Positions 8,895-16,941 of a stretch of DNA of 64,000 nucleotides are shown piece by piece (the stretch's first letter is position 1; each line of letters starts with the position of its first letter). Source of the stretch: JABDGZ01 sp964483785 (GTDB taxonomy: Bacteria > Omnitrophota > Gorgyraeia > Zapsychrales > Fredricksoniimonadaceae); the NCBI GenBank assembly GCA_964483785.1, contig CAZACW010000004.1, positions 1 to 64,000 on the forward strand, written 5' to 3'. Position numbers and translations under genes: made by a program. The notes beneath the pieces are model-generated. The model did no database searches and was not told the origin of the DNA. It saw only the letters and a list, made by a program, of their open reading frames with translations.

Positions 8895-10175
8895 TCAACG
8901 CGGGTTGCTGTGCGCGGCGCCGCATTCTTCCCTCGCTTCCGCGACGATAAACAATGAACCTGTCACCACAATAACATCTTCCGGGCCGGCCATGCGCAAG
9001 GCCTTCTCCAAGGCCTGCGGTAAATTCCCGATGAGCTCGCATGGTTTGCCTTTGAAATATTTTTCCCCTTCGGCCTTCACGAAAGAATAGGCCCGGCTGT
9101 GGACCGCCTTGGTCAAGATGATCTCTGCGGCCACGCTGTTGAGTTGAGCGCAGATGCCCTCCACATCCTTGTCCTTGGAAACGCCCAAAATCAGGACCAC
9201 CCGCCGCCCGGGATATTCTTCCTTCAAGGTCTCAACTAAGGCCGAGGCCGAGGCCTTGTTGTGCGCTCCGTCGGCAATCACATCGGGCCGGGAAGCCAAT
9301 AATTCAAAACGCCCTGGCCAAAAAACTTTTTTGAGCCCTTCCGCGATGGCGGCTGCGCTGATTTCAAATCCCATGCCGCTTAAAATATTAAGCGCGGCCA
9401 GGGCCGTGGCCGCATTAAGTTTTTGGTGCCTGCCTTTTAAGCCGGTCTTTAAATTTTCATGGCCTTGCAGGCTGACTACATGCGGCTGAATGCCGAATTC
9501 CCGGCAGCGGCCCAAAAGCACATCCATGGCCTCTTTGTCCTGCGGAGCGATCACCACCTTCTGAAGGGAATTTTTGATGATGCCGGCTTTCTCCACCGCG
9601 ATCTTCTCTAAAGTCGGCCCTAAAATACCCACATGGTCCAGGCTGATCGGCGTGATGACCGCGATCAAGGAAGGGGCCGCGTTGGTTGCATCCAGGCGTC
9701 CGCCCAGGCCGGTCTCCAAAATGACCATATCCACCTTTTGCCCGGCGAAAAACAACAAGGCCGCCACGGTCAGGATCTCGAAATAGGTGATGATATGGCC
9801 TTCATTCTGGACGGCCGCGGCCAAAGGCCGCAGACGCGTCAGGACAACGGCCAATTCCTCGTCGGAGATACAGCCGTCCCCCGGCCTGTGGTCCAAAACG
9901 CGGATGCGCTCGTTGACACGGTGCAAATGCGGCGAGGTGTATAAGCCGACCTTGTAGCCCGCCTGGTGCAGAATGGAGGCCAAAAAAGCGCAGGTGGAAC
10001 CCTTGCCCTTGGTGCCGGCCACATGGATGATTTTTAAATGCTTGGCCGGGTCGCCGGCCAAATCCAGCAATTCCCTGATGCGGTCGAGGTTAAAATCCAC
10101 CGCATGCATTTTATCCAGCTTGGATTCAAAATTGACAAAGGAATTAAGATAGGGGCTGACTTGTGCGGGGTCCAT
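8895..10175 (-). CDS. folC: Bifunctional folylpolyglutamate/dihydrofolate synthase
   Basis: A 426-residue Mur-ligase-family enzyme that adds glutamate to dihydropteroate or folates. The ATP-binding P-loop is VAGTKGKGSTCAF (about residues 51-63). Further family blocks are SPHLHRVNERI, ETGLGGRLDATN and DGAHNKASA, in the expected order. Length matches the family. It lies between purH (41 nt upstream) and mnmE, so folate polyglutamylation is placed near folate-dependent purH. One-carbon genes (purH, glyA, ygfZ) recur in this same series. Confidence 0.96.
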   Translation of the reverse strand: MDPAQVSPYLNSFVNFESKLDKMHAVDFNLDRIRELLDLAGDPAKHLKIIHVAGTKGKGSTCAFLASILHQAGYKVGLYTSPHLHRVNERIRVLDHRPGDGCISDEELAVVLTRLRPLAAAVQNEGHIITYFEILTVAALLFFAGQKVDMVILETGLGGRLDATNAAPSLIAVITPISLDHVGILGPTLEKIAVEKAGIIKNSLQKVVIAPQDKEAMDVLLGRCREFGIQPHVVSLQGHENLKTGLKGRHQKLNAATALAALNILSGMGFEISAAAIAEGLKKVFWPGRFELLASRPDVIADGAHNKASASALVETLKEEYPGRRVVLILGVSKDKDVEGICAQLNSVAAEIILTKAVHSRAYSFVKAEGEKYFKGKPCELIGNLPQALEKALRMAGPEDVIVVTGSLFIVAEAREECGAAHSNPR

Positions 10176-10217
10176 AGGAGATTCCCCACCGGGTTCCCGC
10201 GCGCGGGAAGCTTGGGA

Positions 10218-11777
10218 TCAATGTTTAAAATGCCTGATGCCCGTAAAAACCATGGCGATTTTTTTCTTGTCAGCTTCCTTGATCACGGCCTCATCCATGA
10301 TGGACCCTCCGGTCTGGATGATGGCCTTGACCCCGGCCTTGGCCGCGATGGTCACGGTATCGGGTTTAGGGAGAAAGGCGTCGGAGACCAGCACGCTGCC
10401 GCGGGCCGATGCACCTGCCCGGCGGATGGCCTCAACCGCGGCATCCACGCGGCTGGTCTGGCCGCAGCCGATGCCGAGGGTCTGCGTGCCCTTGACCAAG
10501 ACGATGGCGTTGCTTTTGACATGTTTGATCAGGGCCCAGCCGAAGCCCATGGCGTCCCGCTGGGCCTTGGTAGGCTTGACCTTGCTGACCGTCTTCATCT
10601 CTTCTGTTTTCAGCGAGCGGTTGTCTTTCTCCTGCAGCAGCAGGCCGCCGGAGACTTTTTTGAAATCATAACGCTGGGCGCGCAGGTCCTTGACATTCAA
10701 GACGAGCAGGCGCAGGTTCTTCTTGGGCATAAACAGTTCCTGGGCCCTCTTGGAAAATCCCGGGGCAATGACGCATTCCATGAACCCGCTTTTGAGCACG
10801 GCGGCCGCGGTTTTCTCGTCGACTTCGCGGTTAAAGCCGATGATCCCGCCAAAGGCCGAGAGCGGATCGGATTGATGGGCCTTGAGATAAGCCTGCTGCA
10901 GCTGCGGGGCCGAAGCCACACCGCAAGGATTATTGTGCTTGATGATCACGGCCGCCGGCGCGTCGAATTCATGGACAATGCTGACGGCCGCATCCAGGTC
11001 CAAAATATTGTTGAAGGAAAGCTCCTTGCCCTGCAATTGCTCGAGCCTGGCCAGGCCCTCGGGCCGGGCGCTGTCCCTGTAAAAGGCCGCGGCCTGGTGC
11101 GGGTTTTCGCCGTAGCGCAGGTCCTGCGCTTTATTGAAGGAAAAGGCAAGGTCAATGGGAAAATTGGAAAAGGAATTGTCGGCCTTGAAGCGATTGTTCA
11201 AATACCCATAAATGGCCGCGTCATAGTGCGAGGTGCGCTCAAAGACCTCAATGGCCAGGCTGGTCAAGACCTTGTCCGAAAGAAGGCCGCCGTTGTTGTC
11301 AAGCTCCTGCAGGACCTCGGCGTAACGGTTGACATCGCAGATGACGGCCACACTCTTATAGTTCTTGGCCGCGGAGCGCAGCATGGACGGCCCGCCGATG
11401 TCGATGTTCTCAATGCATTCTTCCAGGGATATGTTTTTTTTCTGGATGGCTTTCTCGAAAGGGTAAAGATTGACCACCACCATGTCGATGGTGCCGATGC
11501 CGTGGGCCGCGATCTGCTTCATGTGCTCGGGATTGTCACGCAGGGCCAGCAGGCCCCCGTGGATCTTAGGATGCAGGGTCTTGACCCGGCCGTCGAGCAT
11601 TTCCGGGAAACCCGTGTAATCACAGACCTCGCGGACCTCGATGCCGCTCGAGCGCAATAGCGCGGCTGTGCCTCCGGTGGAGAGAATTTCCACGCCGAGT
11701 CTTGAAAGTCCCTTGGCAAATTCCACCAAACCGGTCTTGTCTGAAACGGAAATTAACGCGCGTTTGACCTTGATCAT
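10218..11777 (-). CDS. purH: Bifunctional AICAR transformylase/IMP cyclohydrolase PurH
   Basis: About 519 residues. It catalyses the last two steps of IMP synthesis: formylation of AICAR with 10-formyl-THF, then ring closure. The N-terminal MGS-like cyclohydrolase domain begins IKVKRALISVSDKTG. The transformylase domain contains KHNNPCG, the motif with the catalytic Lys-His pair. An open frame extends nine codons upstream, but that part lies in the rpsU terminator palindrome; ATG 11777 fits family N-termini. No good Shine-Dalgarno sequence is seen. It is separated from the main purine cluster by more than 14 kb but lies on the same strand. Confidence 0.96.
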   Translation of the reverse strand: MIKVKRALISVSDKTGLVEFAKGLSRLGVEILSTGGTAALLRSSGIEVREVCDYTGFPEMLDGRVKTLHPKIHGGLLALRDNPEHMKQIAAHGIGTIDMVVVNLYPFEKAIQKKNISLEECIENIDIGGPSMLRSAAKNYKSVAVICDVNRYAEVLQELDNNGGLLSDKVLTSLAIEVFERTSHYDAAIYGYLNNRFKADNSFSNFPIDLAFSFNKAQDLRYGENPHQAAAFYRDSARPEGLARLEQLQGKELSFNNILDLDAAVSIVHEFDAPAAVIIKHNNPCGVASAPQLQQAYLKAHQSDPLSAFGGIIGFNREVDEKTAAAVLKSGFMECVIAPGFSKRAQELFMPKKNLRLLVLNVKDLRAQRYDFKKVSGGLLLQEKDNRSLKTEEMKTVSKVKPTKAQRDAMGFGWALIKHVKSNAIVLVKGTQTLGIGCGQTSRVDAAVEAIRRAGASARGSVLVSDAFLPKPDTVTIAAKAGVKAIIQTGGSIMDEAVIKEADKKKIAMVFTGIRHFKH

Positions 11778-11790
11778 GATCAAAAAAAAG

Positions 11791-11826
11791 GGGACGTCTC
11801 CCATTTAATTAAATGGGAGACGTCCC
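11791..11826 (-). terminator. 36-bp perfect palindrome, predicted rpsU terminator
   Basis: GGGACGTCTCCCATTTAA followed exactly by its reverse complement. On the minus strand it comes 6 nt after the rpsU stop and is followed by CTTTTTTTT, so it fits a Rho-independent terminator. The GGGAGACGTCCC arms also look like a REP-type repeat. Confidence 0.75.
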
Positions 11827-11832
11827 TATTAT

Positions 11833-11988
11833 TTAACGTTTACCTTTTTTGCGTTTGCGTTCGGAAGGCTTGGAATAAAAGCGGCGCTCTTTGAGCTCGA
11901 CAAGAAAGCCGTCTTTCTGGCATTGCTTTTTGAACAAGCGCATTGCCTTTTCAAAACTGTTCTTGTCATTGACCTTGACTTCTAACAT
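11833..11988 (-). CDS. rpsU: 30S ribosomal protein S21
   Basis: A 51-residue protein, MLEVKVNDKNSFEKAMRLFK at the N-terminus and PSERKRKKGKR at the basic C-terminus. The core FKKQCQKDGFLVELKERRFY is the S21 signature region. S21 sits on the small subunit near the anti-Shine-Dalgarno end of 16S rRNA. It has its own strong promoter (12036-12063), AAGGAG (complement of 12001-12006) and a palindromic terminator, so it is a monocistronic unit between kamA and purH. Confidence 0.96.
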   Translation of the reverse strand: MLEVKVNDKNSFEKAMRLFKKQCQKDGFLVELKERRFYSKPSERKRKKGKR

Positions 11989-12035
11989 GACGTCTCGCGT
12001 CTCCTTGAGGGTTTAAATTGGTTTTTAGGGTTTGT

Positions 12036-12063
12036 ATTATAGTATATGCCGGGTGAAAGTCAA
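12036..12063 (-). promoter_or_regulatory. Strong sigma70-type promoter of rpsU
   Basis: Read on the minus strand: TTGACT (12063-12058), a 16-nt spacer and the perfect -10 box TATAAT (12041-12036). Transcription should begin near 12029, giving a leader of about 40 nt before the rpsU ATG. Confidence 0.75.
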
Positions 12064-12127
12064 CCTCAATCCGGCCCGGCCGCGGCCCGCGGGGCCCTGG
12101 GACTGACAGAGCGGCAGCGACGGTTTT

Positions 12128-13312
12128 TTAATAGGTCGGGTCAACGTAGGTGTAGAGTTCCCCCGCGAAATTACGCAAGGTGTAGCGGCCGTTTTCCTTG
12201 GACACCAGATAATCCGGGTTGACGGGGATCTTGCCGCCCCCGCCGGGCCCGTCGATCACGTAGGTCGGCACCGCGTAGCCGGTAGTGTGCCCGCGCAGGT
12301 TTTGGATGATATTGATGCCGGTCTCGACCGAAGTACGGAAATGCCTGGAGCCGACGATGGGGTCGCACTGGTAAATGTAGTAGGGCCGAACGCGGATCTT
12401 CAAGAGCTCATGGAAAAGCTTTTTCATAACCTCGGGGGAATCGTTCACCCCGCGCAAGAGCACGGTCTGGCTGCCCATGGGGATGCCGGCATCCGCAATC
12501 ATGTTGCAGGCATGCTTGACGCGCGGGGTCACTTCCTTGGCGTGGTTAAAATGCACGCTCATCCACAAGGGCGTATACTTTTTGAACATCGCGATAAGCT
12601 CCGGCGTGACCCTTTGGGGCAGGGTCACCGGAATGCGGGTGCCGATGCGGACAAATTCCACGTGCGGGATGGCCTTGACCGAGGAGATCAAATACTCTAG
12701 CATCCGATCCCCCAGGGTCAAAGGATCGCCGCCGGAGATCAGCACATCGCGGATTTCCTTGTGCGCGCGGATATAATTGAGCGCGGCATCATAGGTGGAG
12801 GTGTTGAGGGTATGGTTGCCGTCGCCCACCATGCGCGAGCGGGTGCAATAGCGGCAGTACATGGCGCACATCTCATTGACCAGAAAAAGCACGCGGTCCG
12901 GATAACGATGGACCAAGCCGTGCACCGCGGAGGATTTGTCTTCCCCGCAAGGGTCAAGCATTTCTTCCGGCGCGGTCTCGAATTCGTAATCCAGGGGCAC
13001 GGACTGAAGGCGGATGGGACAGCCGGGGTCGTTCTCGTCGATCAAGGCGGCAAAATACGGCGGGATGGACATGGTGAGCTTGTCCCCCGCGCCTTTGACC
13101 CCGCGCTCCTCCTGCGGGGTCAAACTCATCAGCTTCGCGATCTGGTCCAGGGTGCGGATGCGGTTTCTGATCTGCCAGCGCCAATCTTCCCAGTCATTGA
13201 GCGTCGCTCCGGGAAACAGCTTGATGACGCGCTCTTCCTCAGGTGATAAGGGGATGTTGGGGCCGCCGGAGGAGGCCATTTCTTCTTTGATAAGTGCGGA
13301 TGTCGGGCTCAT
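12128..13312 (-). CDS. kamA: Lysine 2,3-aminomutase family radical SAM enzyme
   Basis: A 394-residue enzyme that would move the amino group of L-lysine from C2 to C3, giving L-beta-lysine. The cluster motif is C149-AMY-C153-RY-C156. The PLP lysine is K361 in PGGGGK. D317 (YQCDP) and D354 (VIDGPGG) are spaced as the two substrate-binding aspartates D293 and D330 of clostridial lysine 2,3-aminomutase; glutamate 2,3-aminomutases have other residues there (from memory), so lysine is favoured. EF-P-modifying EpmB is usually shorter (about 340). It overlaps the upstream ATP-grasp ligase gene by 4 nt. Confidence 0.88.
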   Translation of the reverse strand: MSPTSALIKEEMASSGGPNIPLSPEEERVIKLFPGATLNDWEDWRWQIRNRIRTLDQIAKLMSLTPQEERGVKGAGDKLTMSIPPYFAALIDENDPGCPIRLQSVPLDYEFETAPEEMLDPCGEDKSSAVHGLVHRYPDRVLFLVNEMCAMYCRYCTRSRMVGDGNHTLNTSTYDAALNYIRAHKEIRDVLISGGDPLTLGDRMLEYLISSVKAIPHVEFVRIGTRIPVTLPQRVTPELIAMFKKYTPLWMSVHFNHAKEVTPRVKHACNMIADAGIPMGSQTVLLRGVNDSPEVMKKLFHELLKIRVRPYYIYQCDPIVGSRHFRTSVETGINIIQNLRGHTTGYAVPTYVIDGPGGGGKIPVNPDYLVSKENGRYTLRNFAGELYTYVDPTY

Positions 13313-14325
13313 TTTTTGTATGCGGTCTCCTTTATCCCCAAACGCTTCAGGGCTTCTTCCAAGATTTGGTTGATCACTTGATTATACGACAAACCTTTGA
13401 TTTTGGCAAAAAGCATAAACACATCATCAGGACTTAGGTTTGGCAAGGGATTGATTTCCAAAACAAAGGGATGCCCCGCCTCATCCACACGAAAATCCAC
13501 GCGCCCGAAATCCCGGCAATCCACGGCCTGGTAGGCCCTCTTCGCCAGCTCCTGCAGGCGGTGGGCCAATGCGGCCTCGATGGGCGCCGGGCAGATGTGT
13601 TCCACCAATTTCTCCGCCACGTGGCGGTAGGAATAAAACTCATTGCCCAGATGCGTCTTGCCGCCGATGGCGTACTGCACCACGGGCATGGCCTCAGGCG
13701 GCCGGTTGCCGATGATGCCGACGGTAAATTCCGTGCCCTTGATGAATTCCTCGACCAAGGCAGGCTGATGGTAGAGCCGGTTGATATGCGCCACCTGGGC
13801 CTTTAACTGCTCCAAATTTTCCACGCGCGAGGCCTGGGTGATCCCCTTGGAAGTGCCCTCGTGCAGGGTCTTGACAAACAACGGATAGCCGATGGTGTTT
13901 AAGGCCTTAAGGTCATCCTCTTCCCAGGCCTTGAAATAGCGCGCCGTCGGGATGCCTTCGGCCATGAAGCACTTTTTGGCCATCACCTTATCCAGGGTGA
14001 CGCCCAAGGTCAGCGCGTCCGCGCCGACAAAAGGGATGGCGTACACATCCAAAATGGCCGGCACCTGCGATTCGCGGTTGCGGCCCTTAAAGCCTTCGGC
14101 AATGTTAAATACGATCTCAGGCCTGGCTGCGCCGCTTTCCAGATAAGCGATGAGCTTTTGGGCCCCGCCGATGGCAATGGTCCTGTGCCCGGCGGACTCC
14201 AATGCGGCCGTGAGGCAGGCGATGGTCTTGTGCCCGTCGAGCTCGGCCGCAGCGTCGATAGGATCATCCGCGGATTTCAGCCAGTCTGTCTTTAAATCAA
14301 AGGTCAAGCCTATAATTTTACCCAT
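13309..14325 (-). CDS. D-alanine-D-alanine-ligase-like ATP-grasp ligase
   Basis: A 338-residue ATP-grasp protein. Ddl-like features are DKVMAKKCFMAEGIPTARY (about 113-131), VKTLHEGTSKGI (about 150-161), VEEFIKGTEFTVGI and the metal-binding end DFGRVDFRVDEAGHPFVLEINPLPNLSPDD. Classical Ddl catalyses D-Ala-D-Ala synthesis for peptidoglycan. The 4-nt overlap with the aminomutase gene suggests that this copy might join a beta-amino acid such as beta-lysine to another amino acid or carboxylate. It could still be the housekeeping Ddl. GAGGA precedes the ATG at a suitable distance. Confidence 0.8.
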   Translation of the reverse strand: MGKIIGLTFDLKTDWLKSADDPIDAAAELDGHKTIACLTAALESAGHRTIAIGGAQKLIAYLESGAARPEIVFNIAEGFKGRNRESQVPAILDVYAIPFVGADALTLGVTLDKVMAKKCFMAEGIPTARYFKAWEEDDLKALNTIGYPLFVKTLHEGTSKGITQASRVENLEQLKAQVAHINRLYHQPALVEEFIKGTEFTVGIIGNRPPEAMPVVQYAIGGKTHLGNEFYSYRHVAEKLVEHICPAPIEAALAHRLQELAKRAYQAVDCRDFGRVDFRVDEAGHPFVLEINPLPNLSPDDVFMLFAKIKGLSYNQVINQILEEALKRLGIKETAYKK

Positions 14326-14371
14326 ATTTTCGTCCTCAATTTATCAAAAATCCACCAAAAAGCCATAAAAA

Positions 14372-14435
14372 ACTGGGACACATTGAAAAAACTGGGACAC
14401 ATTGACTTTTCTTAAAAAATTCAATGTGTCCCAGT
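14372..14435 (-). terminator. Repeat hairpin with extra direct copy, predicted nth terminator
   Basis: ACTGGGACACATTGA occurs at 14372-14386 and again at 14391-14405; its exact complement is at 14421-14435. On the minus strand the inverted copy starts just after the nth stop codon and the stem is followed by TTTTTT, so it can terminate nth transcripts. The duplicated half-site and CTGGGACAC core look like a REP-type element. Confidence 0.75.
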
Positions 14436-14440
14436 TTTTT

Positions 14441-15112
14441 CTAACGGCTGGTGAAGACCTTCACGCGGCGGCAGATTTTTTGGACGGGGCAGGCGGTGCA
14501 CAGCGGCGAGATGGGCTTGCAGACATTCTGGCCCCAGGTCACCAGCATGGCATTGTAATCGATCCAGAATTTGGGCGGCAGTTTTTTTCTGAGGGCGAAT
14601 TCGGTTTGTTCCGGGGTCTTGGTTTGGACATAGCCCAGGCGGTTGGAAATACGGTGCACATGGGTATCCACACAGATGCCCGGCTTGCCGAAGCCTTCGG
14701 TCAAGACCAAATTGGCTGTTTTGCGTCCCACGCCTTTTAAGGTCAAAAGCTCATCAATGGTCTCCGGCACCCGGCCGTGGAAGCGATGGATGAGGTCCCT
14801 GCAAATTTCGTGGATGCGCAGCGCCTTGGTCTTATAAAAGCCCACGGGATAAATCAATTTTTGGATTTCAGCGACGGGAATTTCAAGCATGCCTGACATG
14901 GTGGCGGCGCGGCCAAAAAGGCGCTCAGAGGCCGGCAGGGTCGTTTCATCGCGGGTACGCAGGCTCAAGAGGCAGGAGATCAGGACCAAGAACGGGCTCT
15001 TGAATTTTTTGCCGACCAGCGTGACCGAGGGGTCCGGCAGATCACGCATGGCCTTCTGCAGGCGCTTGATCACTTCAGCGATCTGTTTATTGTCCAAAAG
15101 TTTGTTAGTCAT
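14441..15112 (-). CDS. nth: Endonuclease III (DNA glycosylase/AP lyase)
   Basis: A 223-residue HhH-GPD base-excision repair enzyme acting on oxidised pyrimidines. The helix-hairpin-helix LKGVGRKTANLVL holds the catalytic lysine, and CVDTHVHRI holds the catalytic aspartate. The C-terminal C-x6-C-x2-C-x5-C set (CKPISPLCTACPVQKIC) binds a 4Fe-4S cluster. Length is normal. It lies between the large repeat nest downstream of era and a terminator-like REP hairpin, so it may be transcribed on its own. Confidence 0.96.
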   Translation of the reverse strand: MTNKLLDNKQIAEVIKRLQKAMRDLPDPSVTLVGKKFKSPFLVLISCLLSLRTRDETTLPASERLFGRAATMSGMLEIPVAEIQKLIYPVGFYKTKALRIHEICRDLIHRFHGRVPETIDELLTLKGVGRKTANLVLTEGFGKPGICVDTHVHRISNRLGYVQTKTPEQTEFALRKKLPPKFWIDYNAMLVTWGQNVCKPISPLCTACPVQKICRRVKVFTSR

Positions 15113-15120
15113 GATCGATT

Positions 15121-15475
15121 AAGATAAAGTATATGTTCTTTTGACGACTGTAAAATTTTTAGGCAACGCAAAGGATGAAGGGCATGCTTTTTTGACGACT
15201 GTAAAGTTTTTAGCCAACGTAAAGGATAAAGGATATGTTTTTTGACGACTGTCATCGTTTTTGCTGCCTTTCTAGAAAATTTTTGTGGAAGGCAGCGACG
15301 CCAACGGTCTCATGATGCTTCGGCGGCTGAAAAACTCGTCCCGAAGTTCTCTGGAACTTCGGGACTCGAACATTTCAGCCGCCCCTCGGCCTTCGCCTCG
15401 GGGTTCCCTCGCATCATGAGCTGCGTTGGCTAAAAACTTTACAGTCGTCAAAAAACATATCCTTTATCCTAAAGA
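15121..15475. repeat. Nested direct and inverted repeat region between era and nth
   Basis: This is the only gene-free stretch over 300 nt. A unit of about 51 nt (AAAGGATAAAGGATATG, TTTTTTGACGACTGTAAA, GTTTTTAGCCAACG) occurs at 15121-15169 and 15170-15220, and in part at 15221-15252. A full inverted copy lies at 15424-15475; the partial unit pairs perfectly with it over about 29 bp. Inside are further stems: CTCATGATGC 15310-15319 with 15411-15420, GGCGGCTGAAA 15322-15332 with 15373-15383, and GTCCCGAAGTTC 15338-15349 with 15354-15365 around a 4-nt loop. It could be a non-autonomous mobile element, a structured RNA or a recombination site. Confidence 0.85.
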
Positions 15476-15487
15476 TTTCAAATATAT

Positions 15488-16411
15488 TTACATCTCGCCA
15501 AAAATATACCCCATCTCTTCCAGGGCGGAATGGTCCTCCCTCCAGCGGGAAGCGATTTTGACAAACAGCTCCAGAAAAACTTTTTGCCCCACCAGCGCTT
15601 CCAGGTCCTTGCGCGCCTCGGTCCCCACCTGCTTCAACACGGCCCCGGCCTTGCCGATGACGATTTCCTTTTGCGAATCGCGCTCGACTAAAATCGTCGA
15701 ACGGATATGCAGGACCTTGCCGCGTTTAGGCTTGACGCTGTCAATCAGGACCGCAATGGAATGCGGCACTTCCTGGCGCATCAATTTGAAAAGTTTTTCG
15801 CGGATCAAGTCCGCCATGGCCATGCGCCTGGGAAAATCCGTGATCACATCCTCGGGATACAAAAAAGGCCCGGAAGGCATCAGCCCAAACAAAAGGTCGA
15901 GCAATTTCGGGACATGCGTCCCTTGAAGGGCCGAGATGGGCAATAAAGTCAAGTCATCCATGTCCGTGATGGGTTTGCCGCGGACCTCTTCCCAAAGCCG
16001 GATATACTCCGGGACAAATTTGCCCTTGGTGATGTCGATTTTATTCAAGGCGATGATGATGGGCCGGCCGCACCGGTTCAGGCGGCCGATTACATGCTCT
16101 TCTTCGGGGCCGGTCTTTTCGCTGGCATCCACCATATGGATCACCGCGTCGACGGAATCGATGCTGCCGATCGAGGCGCGGTTCATGTACTTGTCGAGCT
16201 TGTCGCGGCCGGCGTGCAGGCCGGGCGTGTCGATGAAAACAATCTGGCCGCGCTTCTCGGTGTGGATGGCCTTGATCTGCTGGCGCGTGGTCTGCGGCAC
16301 GTCGGAGACGATGGAAATTTTTTCGCCCACAATGGCATTGACCAGGGTCGATTTGCCGACATTCGGCCTGCCGACAATGGCCACCATGCCGCTTTTAAGT
16401 TTTTTTTCCAC
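15488..16411 (-). CDS. era: GTPase Era
   Basis: A 307-residue ribosome-assembly GTPase that binds the 3' end of 16S rRNA. G1 is GRPNVGKST (residues 14-22), G2 lies in PQTTRQQI, G3 is DTPG, and G4 is NKID. The C-terminal KH domain includes VGQKVFLELFVKI, and the protein ends near SRWREDHSALEEMGY as in typical Era. The start used is GTG at 16411, which overlaps the upstream PQ-loop-like gene by 17 nt; ATG at residue 9 is an alternative. Confidence 0.97.
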   Translation of the reverse strand: MEKKLKSGMVAIVGRPNVGKSTLVNAIVGEKISIVSDVPQTTRQQIKAIHTEKRGQIVFIDTPGLHAGRDKLDKYMNRASIGSIDSVDAVIHMVDASEKTGPEEEHVIGRLNRCGRPIIIALNKIDITKGKFVPEYIRLWEEVRGKPITDMDDLTLLPISALQGTHVPKLLDLLFGLMPSGPFLYPEDVITDFPRRMAMADLIREKLFKLMRQEVPHSIAVLIDSVKPKRGKVLHIRSTILVERDSQKEIVIGKAGAVLKQVGTEARKDLEALVGQKVFLELFVKIASRWREDHSALEEMGYIFGEM

Positions 16412-16670
16412 GGGGCTTCCGATATTTTATGACCGTGAAAACCACGGCGGTAAACAAGGCCAGATTGACGACATTAAAACAGCGCCAGACCAGGTCCTTG
16501 GAGGTAAACCCGGACGGCGCCATCACCAGGCAGCAGACCCAGACGCCCAGGGCCCAGCTCATCGAAATATCCTCGGAGGAGCGGCGCTGGATGATCCTGA
16601 TGATCAGGGGGATGTTAAACAAGGGCATGATGATGGAAGCTGCAAGCCCCATGTCCTGGATGATGTTCAT
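16395..16670 (-). CDS. Small PQ-loop/SemiSWEET-like membrane protein, second copy
   Basis: A 91-residue protein with three predicted membrane segments and a basic tail (IKYRKPRGKKT). The first segment ends NIPLIIRIIQRRSSEDIS, which resembles the end of the first helix in PQ-loop/SemiSWEET transporters (for example K-S-x-D-I-S). Such proteins dimerise to form small-solute channels or carriers. It is clearly paralogous to the gene just upstream, which it overlaps by 4 nt. AAGGAAACGT precedes the ATG. Solute and true family membership are not certain. Confidence 0.65.
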   Translation of the reverse strand: MNIIQDMGLAASIIMPLFNIPLIIRIIQRRSSEDISMSWALGVWVCCLVMAPSGFTSKDLVWRCFNVVNLALFTAVVFTVIKYRKPRGKKT

Positions 16671-16924
16671 ACGTTTCCTTTGCGGTATTTAAGCACCGCG
16701 GCCAAAACCGCTGTCAGCATGGCCACGTTCATCGTGTTAAAGCCCATGGCCAGGATGTCCCTCGAGACAAAGGCGCTCGGGGCCATGAAGAGTGACGCGC
16801 CCCAAAGTCCAAAGATCCAGGCCAGGGAAATGTCTTGGGAGGAACGCCGGCGGACCATCCGCACGATCAAGGGAATGTCCCATAAGGGCAGGACAACCGC
16901 CGCCCAAAAGCCGAGGGTTTTCAC
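16667..16924 (-). CDS. Small PQ-loop/SemiSWEET-like membrane protein, first copy
   Basis: An 85-residue protein with three hydrophobic segments. DIPLIVRMVRRRSSQDIS, followed by a second segment ending LFMAPSAFVSRDI, matches its downstream paralogue position by position (LVMAPSGFTSKDL there). It starts at GTG 16924, with a strong AAGGAGG 8 nt upstream. The two tandem three-helix proteins could form a heterodimer that resembles a split SWEET transporter. It follows the PfkB-family kinase gene by 17 nt, so a link to sugar handling is possible but unproven. Confidence 0.65.
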   Translation of the reverse strand: MKTLGFWAAVVLPLWDIPLIVRMVRRRSSQDISLAWIFGLWGASLFMAPSAFVSRDILAMGFNTMNVAMLTAVLAAVLKYRKGNV

Positions 16925-16941
16925 GATAGCCTCCTTGGGGT

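Noticed and set aside
10038..11660. A 540-codon open frame antisense to purH
   Set aside because: It is opposite conserved purH codons; its length follows from the codon use of purH, and no family motif was seen.
12064..12100. GC-rich stretch after kamA as a Rho-independent terminator
   Set aside because: The pairing is irregular and no T-run follows on the minus strand.
15299..15430. Possible integron attC site (GCCAAC ... GTTGGC ends with inner stems)
   Set aside because: The right end does not fit GTTRRRY (C at the third R), no cassette array or integrase is nearby, and the region is better described by the nested repeats.
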